A stretch of DNA of 6,534 nucleotides from Oscillospiraceae bacterium (lineage in GTDB: Bacteria > Bacillota > Clostridia > Oscillospirales > Oscillospiraceae). The stretch covers positions 1 through 6,534 of the forward strand of contig JAISTA010000013.1 in assembly GCA_031272845.1 (NCBI GenBank). The letters run 5' to 3'. The position numbers and the translations under genes were made by a program. Below, in pieces: positions 1 to 4,702 of this stretch (position 1 is the stretch's first letter; every line of letters starts with the position of its first letter). The notes below the pieces were generated by a model. That model made no database searches and was not told where the DNA came from. It was given only the letters and a program-made list of their open reading frames with translations.

Positions 1-741
1 CTGCGCACCTACAATCTGCAAAGTCCGTTTCCCGAGGAGTACAACCGCCAGGCAATCGACATTTCGGCGCAGTTCCTGTTTGCTCCGACCGAAACCTCGC
101 GCGGGAATCTAGTCGCCGAGGGTAAGCCCGACAGCCGCATTTATGTCACCGGGAACACCGCGATTGACGCGCTGAAAACGACCGTCCGGGATGATTTTTC
201 GCACCCGATAACCGACTGGGCGGTCGGCTCCCGCCTGATTTTGCTGACGGCGCACAGGCGCGAGAACCTTGGCGATACAATGCGCGGCATGTTCCGCGCG
301 ATACGCCGCGCGGTGGACGAGTACCCGGACGTTAAGCTTGTATATCCCGTCCACCTTAACCCGCTTGTTGCGGAAGCGGCGCGTGATTTGCGGGGGCACG
401 ACCGCATTATGCTCACAGAGCCGCTAGACGCGCCGGATTTCCACAACATCATCGCGCGCAGCTGCCTTGTGCTGACGGATTCCGGCGGCATTCAGGAGGA
501 AGCGCCGTCTCTCGGCAAGCCCGTGCTTGTCTTGCGCGACACCACGGAGCGTCCGGAGGGCGTTGAGGCGGGAACGCTGCTTCTTGCCGGAACGGACGAG
601 CAAAATGTGTACAAGCAGCTTGTCCGCCTGCTGACTGACACATCGCTGTACGAAAAAATGAGCCGCGCGGTGAATCCCTACGGCGACGGCTTTGCCTCAC
701 GGCGCATTGCGGACATTCTTGCGGGTGTTGAACCGAAGTAA
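1..741 (+). CDS. wecB: UDP-N-acetylglucosamine 2-epimerase (non-hydrolysing), 5'-truncated by window edge
   Basis: Interconverts UDP-GlcNAc and UDP-ManNAc in the cytoplasm, supplying ManNAc for teichoic-acid linkage units or surface polysaccharide. The reading frame is open from base 1 and yields 246 residues up to the TAA at 739-741. Family members are about 370-380 residues, so roughly the first 130 (N-terminal Rossmann domain) lie outside the window. Visible family motifs, numbered within the fragment, are LRT at 1-3 and PFPEEYNR at 9-16, TAHRRENLG at 83-91 (His85 matches the conserved catalytic His213 of E. coli WecB), YPVHLNP at 115-121, and the UDP-binding loop DSGGIQEEAPSLGKP at 160-174. 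RDTTERPE (179-186) and the C-terminal NPYGDG (225-230) are also present. All are intact, so the enzyme looks functional. It converges on rlmD and ends just before a shared terminator. The family is near certain; which polymer it feeds is not shown here. The Bacillus name for the same enzyme is mnaA. Confidence 0.96.
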   Translation: MRTYNLQSPFPEEYNRQAIDISAQFLFAPTETSRGNLVAEGKPDSRIYVTGNTAIDALKTTVRDDFSHPITDWAVGSRLILLTAHRRENLGDTMRGMFRAIRRAVDEYPDVKLVYPVHLNPLVAEAARDLRGHDRIMLTEPLDAPDFHNIIARSCLVLTDSGGIQEEAPSLGKPVLVLRDTTERPEGVEAGTLLLAGTDEQNVYKQLVRLLTDTSLYEKMSRAVNPYGDGFASRRIADILAGVEPK

Positions 742-756
742 GCACAATTTGACAAT

Positions 757-803
757 AAAAACAGCACTGTGGGAAATGAAGTCCCGCAGTGCTGTTTTGT
801 TTT
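757..803. terminator. Bidirectional Rho-independent terminator between wecB and rlmD
   Basis: A 16-bp stem pairs 758-773 with 783-798 (one G-U pair, all others Watson-Crick) around a 9-base loop. On the + strand it runs into TTTTGTTTT (795-803). On the - strand the A-run at 757-761 supplies a T tract after the same stem. It starts 16 bases after the wecB stop and ends 18 bases after the rlmD stop, so it fits as one terminator for both convergent genes. Confidence 0.92.
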
Positions 804-820
804 GACAACCTCTATGTCCG

Positions 821-2146
821 TTACTCCGATATGCCTAATTTGCCCTTTTGCGTTAGCAGCGCCACTGTCTCTACATGCATCGTGCCCGGGAACATATCAA
901 ACGCCTGCGCAGACACAAGCTCATACCCCGCCGACGCAAACAGCCGCACATCCCGCGCGAGTGAGGCGGGGTCGCAGGAAACGTACACAATATGCTTCGG
1001 CGCAAGCGCGATTATCGCCGCCGCCGCTTCCGGCAAAAGCCCCTTTCGCGGCGGGTCTGTGACTACAACGTCAAACTTCGCCGAATCGGCGAGCTTTTCC
1101 GCAACATCCCCCGCGTCGCCGCACAAAAACTCTGCGTTTTGCACTCCGGCGTTTTCCGCCGCGCGTTTTGCGACCGCAATCGCCTCCGGCACTATCTCCG
1201 CGCCCGTCACCGACTCCGCTAAGCGCGACAGCGGGAGTGTTATCGCCCCGCAGCCGCAGTACAGGTCAAGAATCCGGCCGCGCTCCGGCAGGGCGGACAC
1301 CGTTTGCGTTATGTACCCCAGCATTTGCTCCGTCTGAGGCTTGTTTACCTGGAAAAACGCCTTCGGTTCGGTGGCGTACACAAAGCCGCACAACTCTATC
1401 GGCAGCTCGCGCGCGCCCGACAGGTGCTTTAGCGGCGCGGAGAGGGGGACGTTGTTTCTTCCGTCCTGCGCGCCGAAAAAAATGCTGAATTCAACGCCCG
1501 GCATTGCTTCCGTAATGCTTTGCGCGAGTGCTTCCGCGCCGCGCCTGTCCCGCTTGTAGGTGATTACCGCGATTTGCGCGCGGTTTTCGTCCGTGCGCAC
1601 AAATATGTTGCGAATCGGACAGTCAGCGTGCTTTTGTATGTACTCGGCCGAGATTTGCAGAACGCGGTTTGCGGTGCCGGATTGCAGGCGGCAGTCGTCA
1701 ACCGCGACAACGTCGTGCGACCCGCTTCTGAAAAAGCCGATTGCGCCGCCGCGCACCTCAAACATAGCCTTGTTGCGGTACCCGTTTGCTTGCGGCGACG
1801 GCGCGATTTCGACCGCCGCCTTAACTCCGCCGATACGCTCAAGCGTCTGCGCGACTCTTTGCGCCTTAAACCGCAGCTGCTCTGCGTAGGACATATGCCG
1901 CAGCCCGCAGCCGCCGCACTTTGGAAAATGCGGACAGTCTGGCGTGACGCGCTCGGCTGACGGCGACAGCACGCTGTCTGTTATGGCAAACGCCGCGTTC
2001 TTGTTCACCTTGAGGATTTTCGCCGCAACCTCCTCGCCGTCAAGCGCGTTTCGGACAAAGACGACCTGCCCGTCGCAGCGGGCTACGCCGAAGCCCTCGG
2101 AGGAGTAGCCGGAAATTGTCAGGTTAAGGATGTCGTTTTTTTGCAA
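821..2146 (-). CDS. rlmD: 23S rRNA (uracil-C5)-methyltransferase, RlmD/RlmCD type
   Basis: SAM-dependent m5U methyltransferase of the TrmA/RumA family, 441 residues, acting on 23S rRNA (U1939 in E. coli numbering; Firmicute RlmCD enzymes can also methylate U747). An N-terminal TRAM domain covers about residues 4-60. The iron-sulfur motif is Cys71-X5-Cys77-X2-Cys80 (CPHFPKCGGC), with Cys152 (VDDCRL) as the likely fourth ligand. FQVN is at 265-268, the SAM loop LDLYCGCG at 293-300, DPPRKG at 364-369, the catalytic nucleophile Cys391 in YVSCDPASLARD, and the general base Glu426 in MHVETVALL. All catalytic residues are present. The start is TTG (2146-2144): the TRAM domain begins immediately after it, no in-frame ATG or GTG lies nearby upstream, and a weak Shine-Dalgarno-like AGTGAG lies 5 bases upstream. 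The gene is monocistronic, between the shared terminator and an AT-rich leader. TrmA proper (tRNA U54) is unlikely, because it lacks the TRAM domain and Fe-S cysteines. Confidence 0.95.
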   Translation of the reverse strand: MQKNDILNLTISGYSSEGFGVARCDGQVVFVRNALDGEEVAAKILKVNKNAAFAITDSVLSPSAERVTPDCPHFPKCGGCGLRHMSYAEQLRFKAQRVAQTLERIGGVKAAVEIAPSPQANGYRNKAMFEVRGGAIGFFRSGSHDVVAVDDCRLQSGTANRVLQISAEYIQKHADCPIRNIFVRTDENRAQIAVITYKRDRRGAEALAQSITEAMPGVEFSIFFGAQDGRNNVPLSAPLKHLSGARELPIELCGFVYATEPKAFFQVNKPQTEQMLGYITQTVSALPERGRILDLYCGCGAITLPLSRLAESVTGAEIVPEAIAVAKRAAENAGVQNAEFLCGDAGDVAEKLADSAKFDVVVTDPPRKGLLPEAAAAIIALAPKHIVYVSCDPASLARDVRLFASAGYELVSAQAFDMFPGTMHVETVALLTQKGKLGISE

Positions 2147-2186
2147 GGGTGCTCACTTTTTGTATATTTTTTGTTAATGATTTGTA

Positions 2187-2216
2187 TTGTGTATTGTATA
2201 GTATACAAGTTATAGT
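2187..2216 (+). promoter_or_regulatory. Candidate promoter for the two-gene cassette
   Basis: TTGTGT (2187-2192; 3/6 to TTGACA) and TATAGT (2211-2216; 5/6 to TATAAT) are 18 bases apart on the + strand. Transcription would start near 2223, inside the first hairpin. A second TATAGT lies at 2197-2202. The region is very AT-rich, so chance matches are expected. The consensus TTGACA at 2259-2264 is less suitable: a -10 at normal spacing would put the start of transcription at or inside the 2293 start codon. Confidence 0.25.
2194..2208. promoter_or_regulatory. Perfect 15-bp palindrome, candidate repressor operator
   Basis: The arms TTGTATA and TATACAA are exact inverted repeats around a central G. 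The size and symmetry suit a dimeric helix-turn-helix regulator. The site lies between the divergently oriented rlmD and the 52-codon gene and overlaps the spacer and a TATAGT box of the candidate + strand promoter. It is preceded by a tandem 7-base repeat GTATTGT (2184-2190 and 2191-2197). The operator role is inferred only from symmetry and position. Confidence 0.35.
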
Positions 2217-2245
2217 AGTAGCAGTTTACGTAGTAAACTGCTACT
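2217..2245. repeat. Perfect 13-bp inverted repeat with 3-base loop
   Basis: AGTAGCAGTTTAC (2217-2229) and its exact complement GTAAACTGCTACT (2233-2245) flank a GTA loop. Neither strand has a T tract directly after it, so it is not a standard terminator. It would form a strong hairpin in any transcript starting upstream of the 52-codon gene, or in the rlmD leader if that transcript starts further upstream. It abuts a second hairpin at 2245-2265. Confidence 0.8.
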
Positions 2246-2251
2246 TGTCAA
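2223..2251 (-). promoter_or_regulatory. Candidate sigma-A promoter for rlmD
   Basis: Reading the - strand, a perfect -35 TTGACA (2251-2246) is followed after exactly 17 bases by TAAACT (2228-2223), a 4/6 match to TATAAT. It would give an AT-rich leader of about 70 bases before the TTG start of rlmD. The -35 hexamer sits in one arm of a hairpin repeat, so the match could be fortuitous. Other TATA-like boxes (for example TATACT at 2205-2200) lie closer to the gene but lack a good -35. Confidence 0.35.
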
Positions 2252-2265
2252 GGGAACCTTGACAA
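2245..2265. repeat. Perfect 9-bp inverted repeat with GAA loop
   Basis: TTGTCAAGG (2245-2253) and CCTTGACAA (2257-2265) pair perfectly around GAA. Both arms contain TTGACA, one on each strand, which is also the -35 consensus. The repeat ends 10 bases before the Shine-Dalgarno sequence AAAGGTGG (2276-2283) of the 52-codon gene, so it could affect translation initiation or act as a protein-binding site. On the + strand it is followed by an A-run rather than a T-run, so it is not a terminator for that strand. Confidence 0.75.
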
Positions 2266-2292
2266 AAAAATTAAAAAAGGTGGCATAAAATA

Positions 2293-2451
2293 ATGGACGA
2301 AGACGTCAAAAAACTCATCGACGCACTAGCAGACAGAAGCGGCAGGACTCCCGAAGACGTGGACAACAGACTCCGGAAAACGGTGCAGGGCATATATCTT
2401 AGAGAGGGACGCATAGCTACTAAAGATGAAATGATGGACTGTTTATTATGA
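2293..2451 (+). CDS. Small protein of unknown function (52 aa), first gene of a two-gene cassette
   Basis: The gene runs from ATG 2293-2295 to TGA 2449-2451. A good Shine-Dalgarno sequence (AAAGGTGG, 2276-2283) ends 9 bases before the ATG and fixes this start. The protein is highly charged and soluble, with no signal peptide or membrane segment, and looks mostly helical: an acidic-amphipathic N-terminus (MDEDVKKLIDALADR), then GRTPEDVDNRLRKTV (residues 17-31), a link YLREGR (35-40) and an acidic C-terminus. The middle resembles, by eye, the last DNA-binding helices of Spo0A (AKKFNTTASRVERAIRHAIE): Ala-x-x, Thr-x-x-x-Val, Arg, Val/Ile and a following Gly at similar spacing. The similarity is short and unproven. 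The stop codon overlaps the next start as ATGA, so the two genes are translationally coupled. I do not recognise a family. A small DNA-binding or antitoxin-like partner is possible. Confidence 0.7.
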   Translation: MDEDVKKLIDALADRSGRTPEDVDNRLRKTVQGIYLREGRIATKDEMMDCLL

Positions 2452-2753
2452 GCATACTGGAATTTATAGCACGGTTCTATGGACATCCCGAGGGTTCCCA
2501 GAAAAGTATAGATCATTATTGTCGTATGGTTGACAAGGCTTCAACAATTCTTCCGACAGGCTATTTAATTGGCCCGAATACAAACATTGTTGAGTACGTA
2601 TTATCCGTACAATGGCCAAGCATCGGAGAGGAAGCGGTGTGCCCTGAATGCGGCTCTCACGCGTACGCCGGAGGATTTTTGGATGTTAATAAAATTCCCC
2701 ACTTTCTTTGCGTTTGCGGAAACCTTAAATGTCTAAATGCAGTGTGTTCCTAA
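2448..2753 (+). CDS. Unknown cysteine-rich, zinc-ribbon-like protein (101 aa)
   Basis: The start ATG 2448-2450 overlaps the upstream stop by 4 bases and has no Shine-Dalgarno sequence of its own, so it relies on translational coupling. The stop is TAA 2751-2753. The N-terminal part (residues 1-60) begins MSILEFIARFYGHPEGS and carries hydrophobic stretches but no clear membrane helix. The C-terminal third carries CPEC at 65-68, CVCG at 88-91, and further Cys95 and Cys100. CPECGS followed about 20 residues later by CxCG is a typical zinc-ribbon arrangement, so metal binding is likely. The composition is more AT-rich than the flanking conserved genes (ATA, TTA and AAT codons), which fits acquired DNA. 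I cannot assign a family. The ribbon recalls those of many DNA- or RNA-binding proteins, but no catalytic motif is visible. Convergent with ytfJ across a hairpin-rich spacer. Confidence 0.65.
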   Translation: MSILEFIARFYGHPEGSQKSIDHYCRMVDKASTILPTGYLIGPNTNIVEYVLSVQWPSIGEEAVCPECGSHAYAGGFLDVNKIPHFLCVCGNLKCLNAVCS

Positions 2754-2784
2754 ATCAGGCTCATCAAACTCCACACCAAAATAA

Positions 2785-2803
2785 ATTCGCCCTCCGGGCG
2801 AAT
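2785..2803. repeat. 8-bp hairpin downstream of the zinc-ribbon-like gene
   Basis: ATTCGCCC (2785-2792) pairs with GGGCGAAT (2796-2803) around TCC. It lies 31 bases after the stop of the 101-codon gene. On the - strand it is followed by TTTATTTTGG, so it could be a weak extra terminator for transcripts from ytfJ. On the + strand it lacks a T tract. Confidence 0.55.
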
Positions 2804-2815
2804 GAATCCAAATCT

Positions 2816-2852
2816 AAAAAAGGCGGGGGAATTCATTTCCCCCGGCTTTTTT
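2816..2852. terminator. Bidirectional Rho-independent terminator
   Basis: A GC-rich stem (2822-2831 with 2837-2846, one G-G mismatch) is flanked by A6 at 2816-2821 and T6 at 2847-2852. It is therefore a hairpin plus T tract on both strands. It serves the + strand two-gene cassette and, read the other way, the - strand ytfJ transcript. Confidence 0.88.
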
Positions 2853-2865
2853 ACCTTATTACCCC

Positions 2866-2907
2866 CACTTTTGCCGCAGGGCGCGTTAGCGCCCTGCGGC
2901 AAAAGTG
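2866..2907. repeat. Perfect 19-bp inverted repeat immediately after ytfJ
   Basis: The left arm 2866-2884 and right arm 2889-2907 are exact complements with a 4-base GTTA loop. The arm begins CACTTTTGCCGC. It starts one base past the ytfJ stop codon, so the ytfJ mRNA would end in a very stable stem-loop, followed by the T-tract terminator at 2852-2816. It could protect the 3' end, add to termination, or be a dispersed intergenic palindrome of the REP or MITE kind. It has no T tract of its own. Confidence 0.85.
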
Positions 2908-2908
2908 C

Positions 2909-3379
2909 CTAAAACGCAATGTCCTCGGGCTTTATCGTCTCGCCGCCGGTTGCCGCCTTAAAGGACTCCGCCGCCTGCTCGTCCTCTTTCTTTTCCTTGC
3001 GGGACTTGATGAATTCCTCGATTTTGTCGATAATCGCCGGCGCCTGGTCGATAATGCGGTCAACCGTCGTCGTGGCGGGGGGCGCGATTCCCATAACGCG
3101 CACGCTGCCGTCCTTTACGACTAAAAACGCGACGGGGATAATATTCACTCCCGCTCCCGCTCCGCCGCCGAAGTTATTGCCGACTGCGGGATCCTTTTTG
3201 CCGCCGAAGTCGCTGCCTCCGGCCGTAAAGCCAAAGGTCACCTTTGAAACCGGGATAATCGTGATGTTATCCGGCGTTAAAATCGGGTCGCCGATTACCA
3301 TATTGACGTCCGCCATCTTGCGGATTTCGGCAATCGTTCCGTCCATCAAGCTGCCGATCGGGTGTTCGTGGTTTTCCAT
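2909..3379 (-). CDS. ytfJ: Spore germination/sporulation protein YtfJ (GerW family)
   Basis: A 156-residue member of the YtfJ/GerW family. In Bacillus subtilis the protein is made in the forespore and is needed for the activity of the cortex-lytic enzyme SleB during germination. Family features seen: the N-terminal PIGSLMDGTIAEIRKMADVN (residues 7-26), GDPI followed by ITIIPVSKVTFGF (39-51), a Gly-rich stretch GGSDFGGKK and NNFGGGAGAG (54-77), and VNIIPVAFLVVKDGSVRVM (78-96). A helical segment follows (DRIIDQAPAIIDKIEEFI, 107-124). The charged tail of about 25 residues after it is less conserved. Length is close to the Bacillus protein (about 150). The ATG at 3379-3377 has a good GAGG Shine-Dalgarno sequence 8 bases upstream. 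It follows the DUF2953 gene on the same strand, 66 bases downstream, the same pairing as ytfI-ytfJ in Bacillus. This is strong evidence for an endospore-forming lineage. Confidence 0.93.
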   Translation of the reverse strand: MENHEHPIGSLMDGTIAEIRKMADVNMVIGDPILTPDNITIIPVSKVTFGFTAGGSDFGGKKDPAVGNNFGGGAGAGVNIIPVAFLVVKDGSVRVMGIAPPATTTVDRIIDQAPAIIDKIEEFIKSRKEKKEDEQAAESFKAATGGETIKPEDIAF

Positions 3380-3393
3380 AATGTTTACCTCAA

Positions 3394-3399
3394 ATTATA
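3394..3399 (-). promoter_or_regulatory. TATAAT box upstream of ytfJ
   Basis: Read on the - strand, a perfect TATAAT lies 14 bases upstream of the ytfJ ATG, just before its Shine-Dalgarno sequence. No convincing -35 lies 16-18 bases further upstream (AATAAG or ATAAGG), and it would leave almost no leader. I see no clear forespore sigma-F or sigma-G match. It is listed as a weak candidate in the 66-base gap. Confidence 0.15.
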
Positions 3400-3445
3400 G
3401 GGGCGAAGTGCCGTCCCTTATTAAAAAAATCTTGTTGCCGTGCCG

Positions 3446-4090
3446 TCAGCCTGCAGCGGGTTCTTCAGCGGCTTTCGTGTCTGCCGCTGCGGGCTTTGGT
3501 TCGGCCTTTACCTCGTGCCGCGAGTGCAAAAACAGCCTCAGCGCCGCAATACCAATATAAAGTATCTCCCAAAGCGCGATAGAAATACTGACCTCCGCGA
3601 GATAATATGCTTCGTCCCGCGTAAAATCCGTGTTTGTCACAATGTGCTCGTGCCGTATCCGAAACGCGGACTGCGCCGCGCCGTATATAAAGCCCGCGAT
3701 TCCGGCAAGCCGCCCGTGCATTTGCGCGGCGGAGGCCGGGTCGTTCAGCCCCGGAGCGATGTAGACGAGCTCAAGGCGGCGAAGCAATAGCTTATGCTTC
3801 AGCGAGGACAGCAGGTCAAGCCCGCCGGAAATAAGCTTTTTTATGTCGTACCTGTACTTTTTCTTCTCTTTTTCAGGCTTTTCTTTCTTCGATTTTTTGG
3901 GTTTTTCCGGCTTTTCCTGTTTCTTTTCGGGCTTCTGCTTTTTCGGGAGAATGCGTATTTTCAGAAAGCCCGCAGTCGCCGCAAGCCGCAGCTCCGCGCC
4001 GCTTTCAGCGTGAACCAAGACGCCGACGCGCAAAAGGCTGATCAGCACAAGTACAGCGATAATTATCAAAATTATATAGAACGCGTGCAT
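3446..4090 (-). CDS. DUF2953 family membrane protein (YtfI-like)
   Basis: A 214-residue protein with an N-terminal hydrophobic helix (residues 4-25, YIILIIIAVLVLISLL) that likely anchors it in the membrane. A beta-type segment (LRLAATAGFLKIRILPK) comes next, then an extraordinarily Lys/Glu/Pro-rich linker at about 50-79 built from KPEK-like units. The DUF2953 core follows at about 88-190: LLRRLELVYIAPGLNDPA, then AAQMHGRLAGIAGFIYGAAQ, and a second hydrophobic stretch at 166-188. The tail is Ala/Glu/Pro-rich. The biochemical function of DUF2953 is unknown. Genes of this family commonly sit directly before ytfJ, as ytfI does in Bacillus, which suggests a link to sporulation or germination. The ATG at 4090 is only weakly supported: AAAGGA lies about 13 bases upstream, which is long. 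It follows scpB after 51 bases, so cotranscription is plausible. Confidence 0.85.
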   Translation of the reverse strand: MHAFYIILIIIAVLVLISLLRVGVLVHAESGAELRLAATAGFLKIRILPKKQKPEKKQEKPEKPKKSKKEKPEKEKKKYRYDIKKLISGGLDLLSSLKHKLLLRRLELVYIAPGLNDPASAAQMHGRLAGIAGFIYGAAQSAFRIRHEHIVTNTDFTRDEAYYLAEVSISIALWEILYIGIAALRLFLHSRHEVKAEPKPAAADTKAAEEPAAG

Positions 4091-4141
4091 TTTTCAGAAA
4101 AAATCCTTTAGCCGTGCGGCTTTTGTGCGCCGCCCGCGCCT

Positions 4142-4702
4142 TTATTCCACGAGCGACGCGATTGCCGTTCCCGCTTCCTCTTCCTTCGGCAGCGCCGGGA
4201 GCTGAGACAGCGCCTCTATCCCGAACACGCGCAGAAACTCGTCCGTAGTTCCGTAAAGCGAGGGGCGTCCGGGAACGTCGAGGTGCCCGGTTTTCTCAAT
4301 CAGCCCGCGCGACAGGAGGATTCCGAGGCAGTACTGGCTGTCAGCCCCGCGAATTCTGTCAACATACCCGCGCGTTATAGGCTGAAAATACGCGACGCAC
4401 GACAGCGTTTCAAGCTGCGCGGCGGAAAGTCTCGCCGCCTTGCGAAATTCGAGAGCGCGGCGTATCATGTCGGCGTGCGGCGGCGCGGAGACAAGCTGCA
4501 GGCCGCTCTGGATTGAAATAAGGCGTATTCCGTGGCCGAACGTCTCATAGCGCGTCTTTAGGCTTTCCGCTGCGGCTGAAACGTCCGAAACGTCCGCCAT
4601 CAGCGCTTCCGCCAATTTATCCGGCAAAACAGGCTCTCCGGATGAAAAAAGTATGCCCTCTATCGCGGACTCTAATTCAGTTAGCATTTGTTTTTCGTTC
4701 AT
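4142..4702 (-). CDS. scpB: Segregation and condensation protein B
   Basis: The winged-helix partner of the ScpA kleisin in the SMC-ScpAB condensin complex, which organises and segregates the nucleoid. It is 186 residues, normal for the family. The first winged helix covers about residues 8-85 (ESAIEGILFSSGEPV, then HGIRLISIQSGLQLVS) and the second about 90-165. The second carries the signature ITRGYVDRIRGADS (109-122), LLSRGLIEKTGH (129-140) and PGRPSLYGTTDEFL (144-157), then FGIEALSQLP. The reading frame stays open upstream to 4780, but the ATG at 4702 is chosen for two reasons: family homology starts there, and it overlaps the scpA stop as ATGA (4699-4702), classic translational coupling. 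No separate strong Shine-Dalgarno sequence is seen. The usual VDS of the second domain is ADS here, a minor change. Confidence 0.95.
   Translation of the reverse strand: MNEKQMLTELESAIEGILFSSGEPVLPDKLAEALMADVSDVSAAAESLKTRYETFGHGIRLISIQSGLQLVSAPPHADMIRRALEFRKAARLSAAQLETLSCVAYFQPITRGYVDRIRGADSQYCLGILLSRGLIEKTGHLDVPGRPSLYGTTDEFLRVFGIEALSQLPALPKEEEAGTAIASLVE

Noticed and set aside
1520..1960. + strand open frame of 146 codons inside rlmD
   Set aside because: It lies wholly antisense to a conserved enzyme with all catalytic motifs intact; its Arg/Val-rich translation is typical of a shadow frame.
2184..2265. Short repeats as a CRISPR array or integron attC
   Set aside because: There are no regularly spaced direct repeats with unique spacers, no cas or integrase gene, and the hairpins do not share a common unit.
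2259..2291. TTGACA at 2259-2264 plus TAAAAT at 2286-2291 as the cassette promoter
   Set aside because: The spacing is 21 bases and transcription would start after the well-supported ATG at 2293.
2640..2753. Zinc ribbon as the remnant of a TnpB/IS605-type transposase
   Set aside because: No RuvC-like or other transposase motifs lie nearby, and the ribbon belongs to a short intact ORF with a coupled start; the similarity is limited to the CPEC/CxC pattern.
2785..2803. ATTCGCCCT...GGGCGAAT resembles cloning-vector flanks (AATTCGCCCTT)
   Set aside because: It is a self-contained hairpin inside continuous sequence, without the EcoRI-flanked vector context; coincidence is the better explanation.
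2919..3560. Long + strand open frame (213 codons) opposite ytfJ and the end of the DUF2953 gene
   Set aside because: It is antisense to two recognisable genes and has no family features; a composition-driven shadow of GC-rich coding DNA.
4112..4133. Small inverted repeats (AGCCGTGCGGCT and GCGGC/GCCGC) between scpB and the DUF2953 gene as a terminator
   Set aside because: The stems are only 5 bp, the nearest T-run is separated from them, and they lie where the next gene's ribosome binding site begins.
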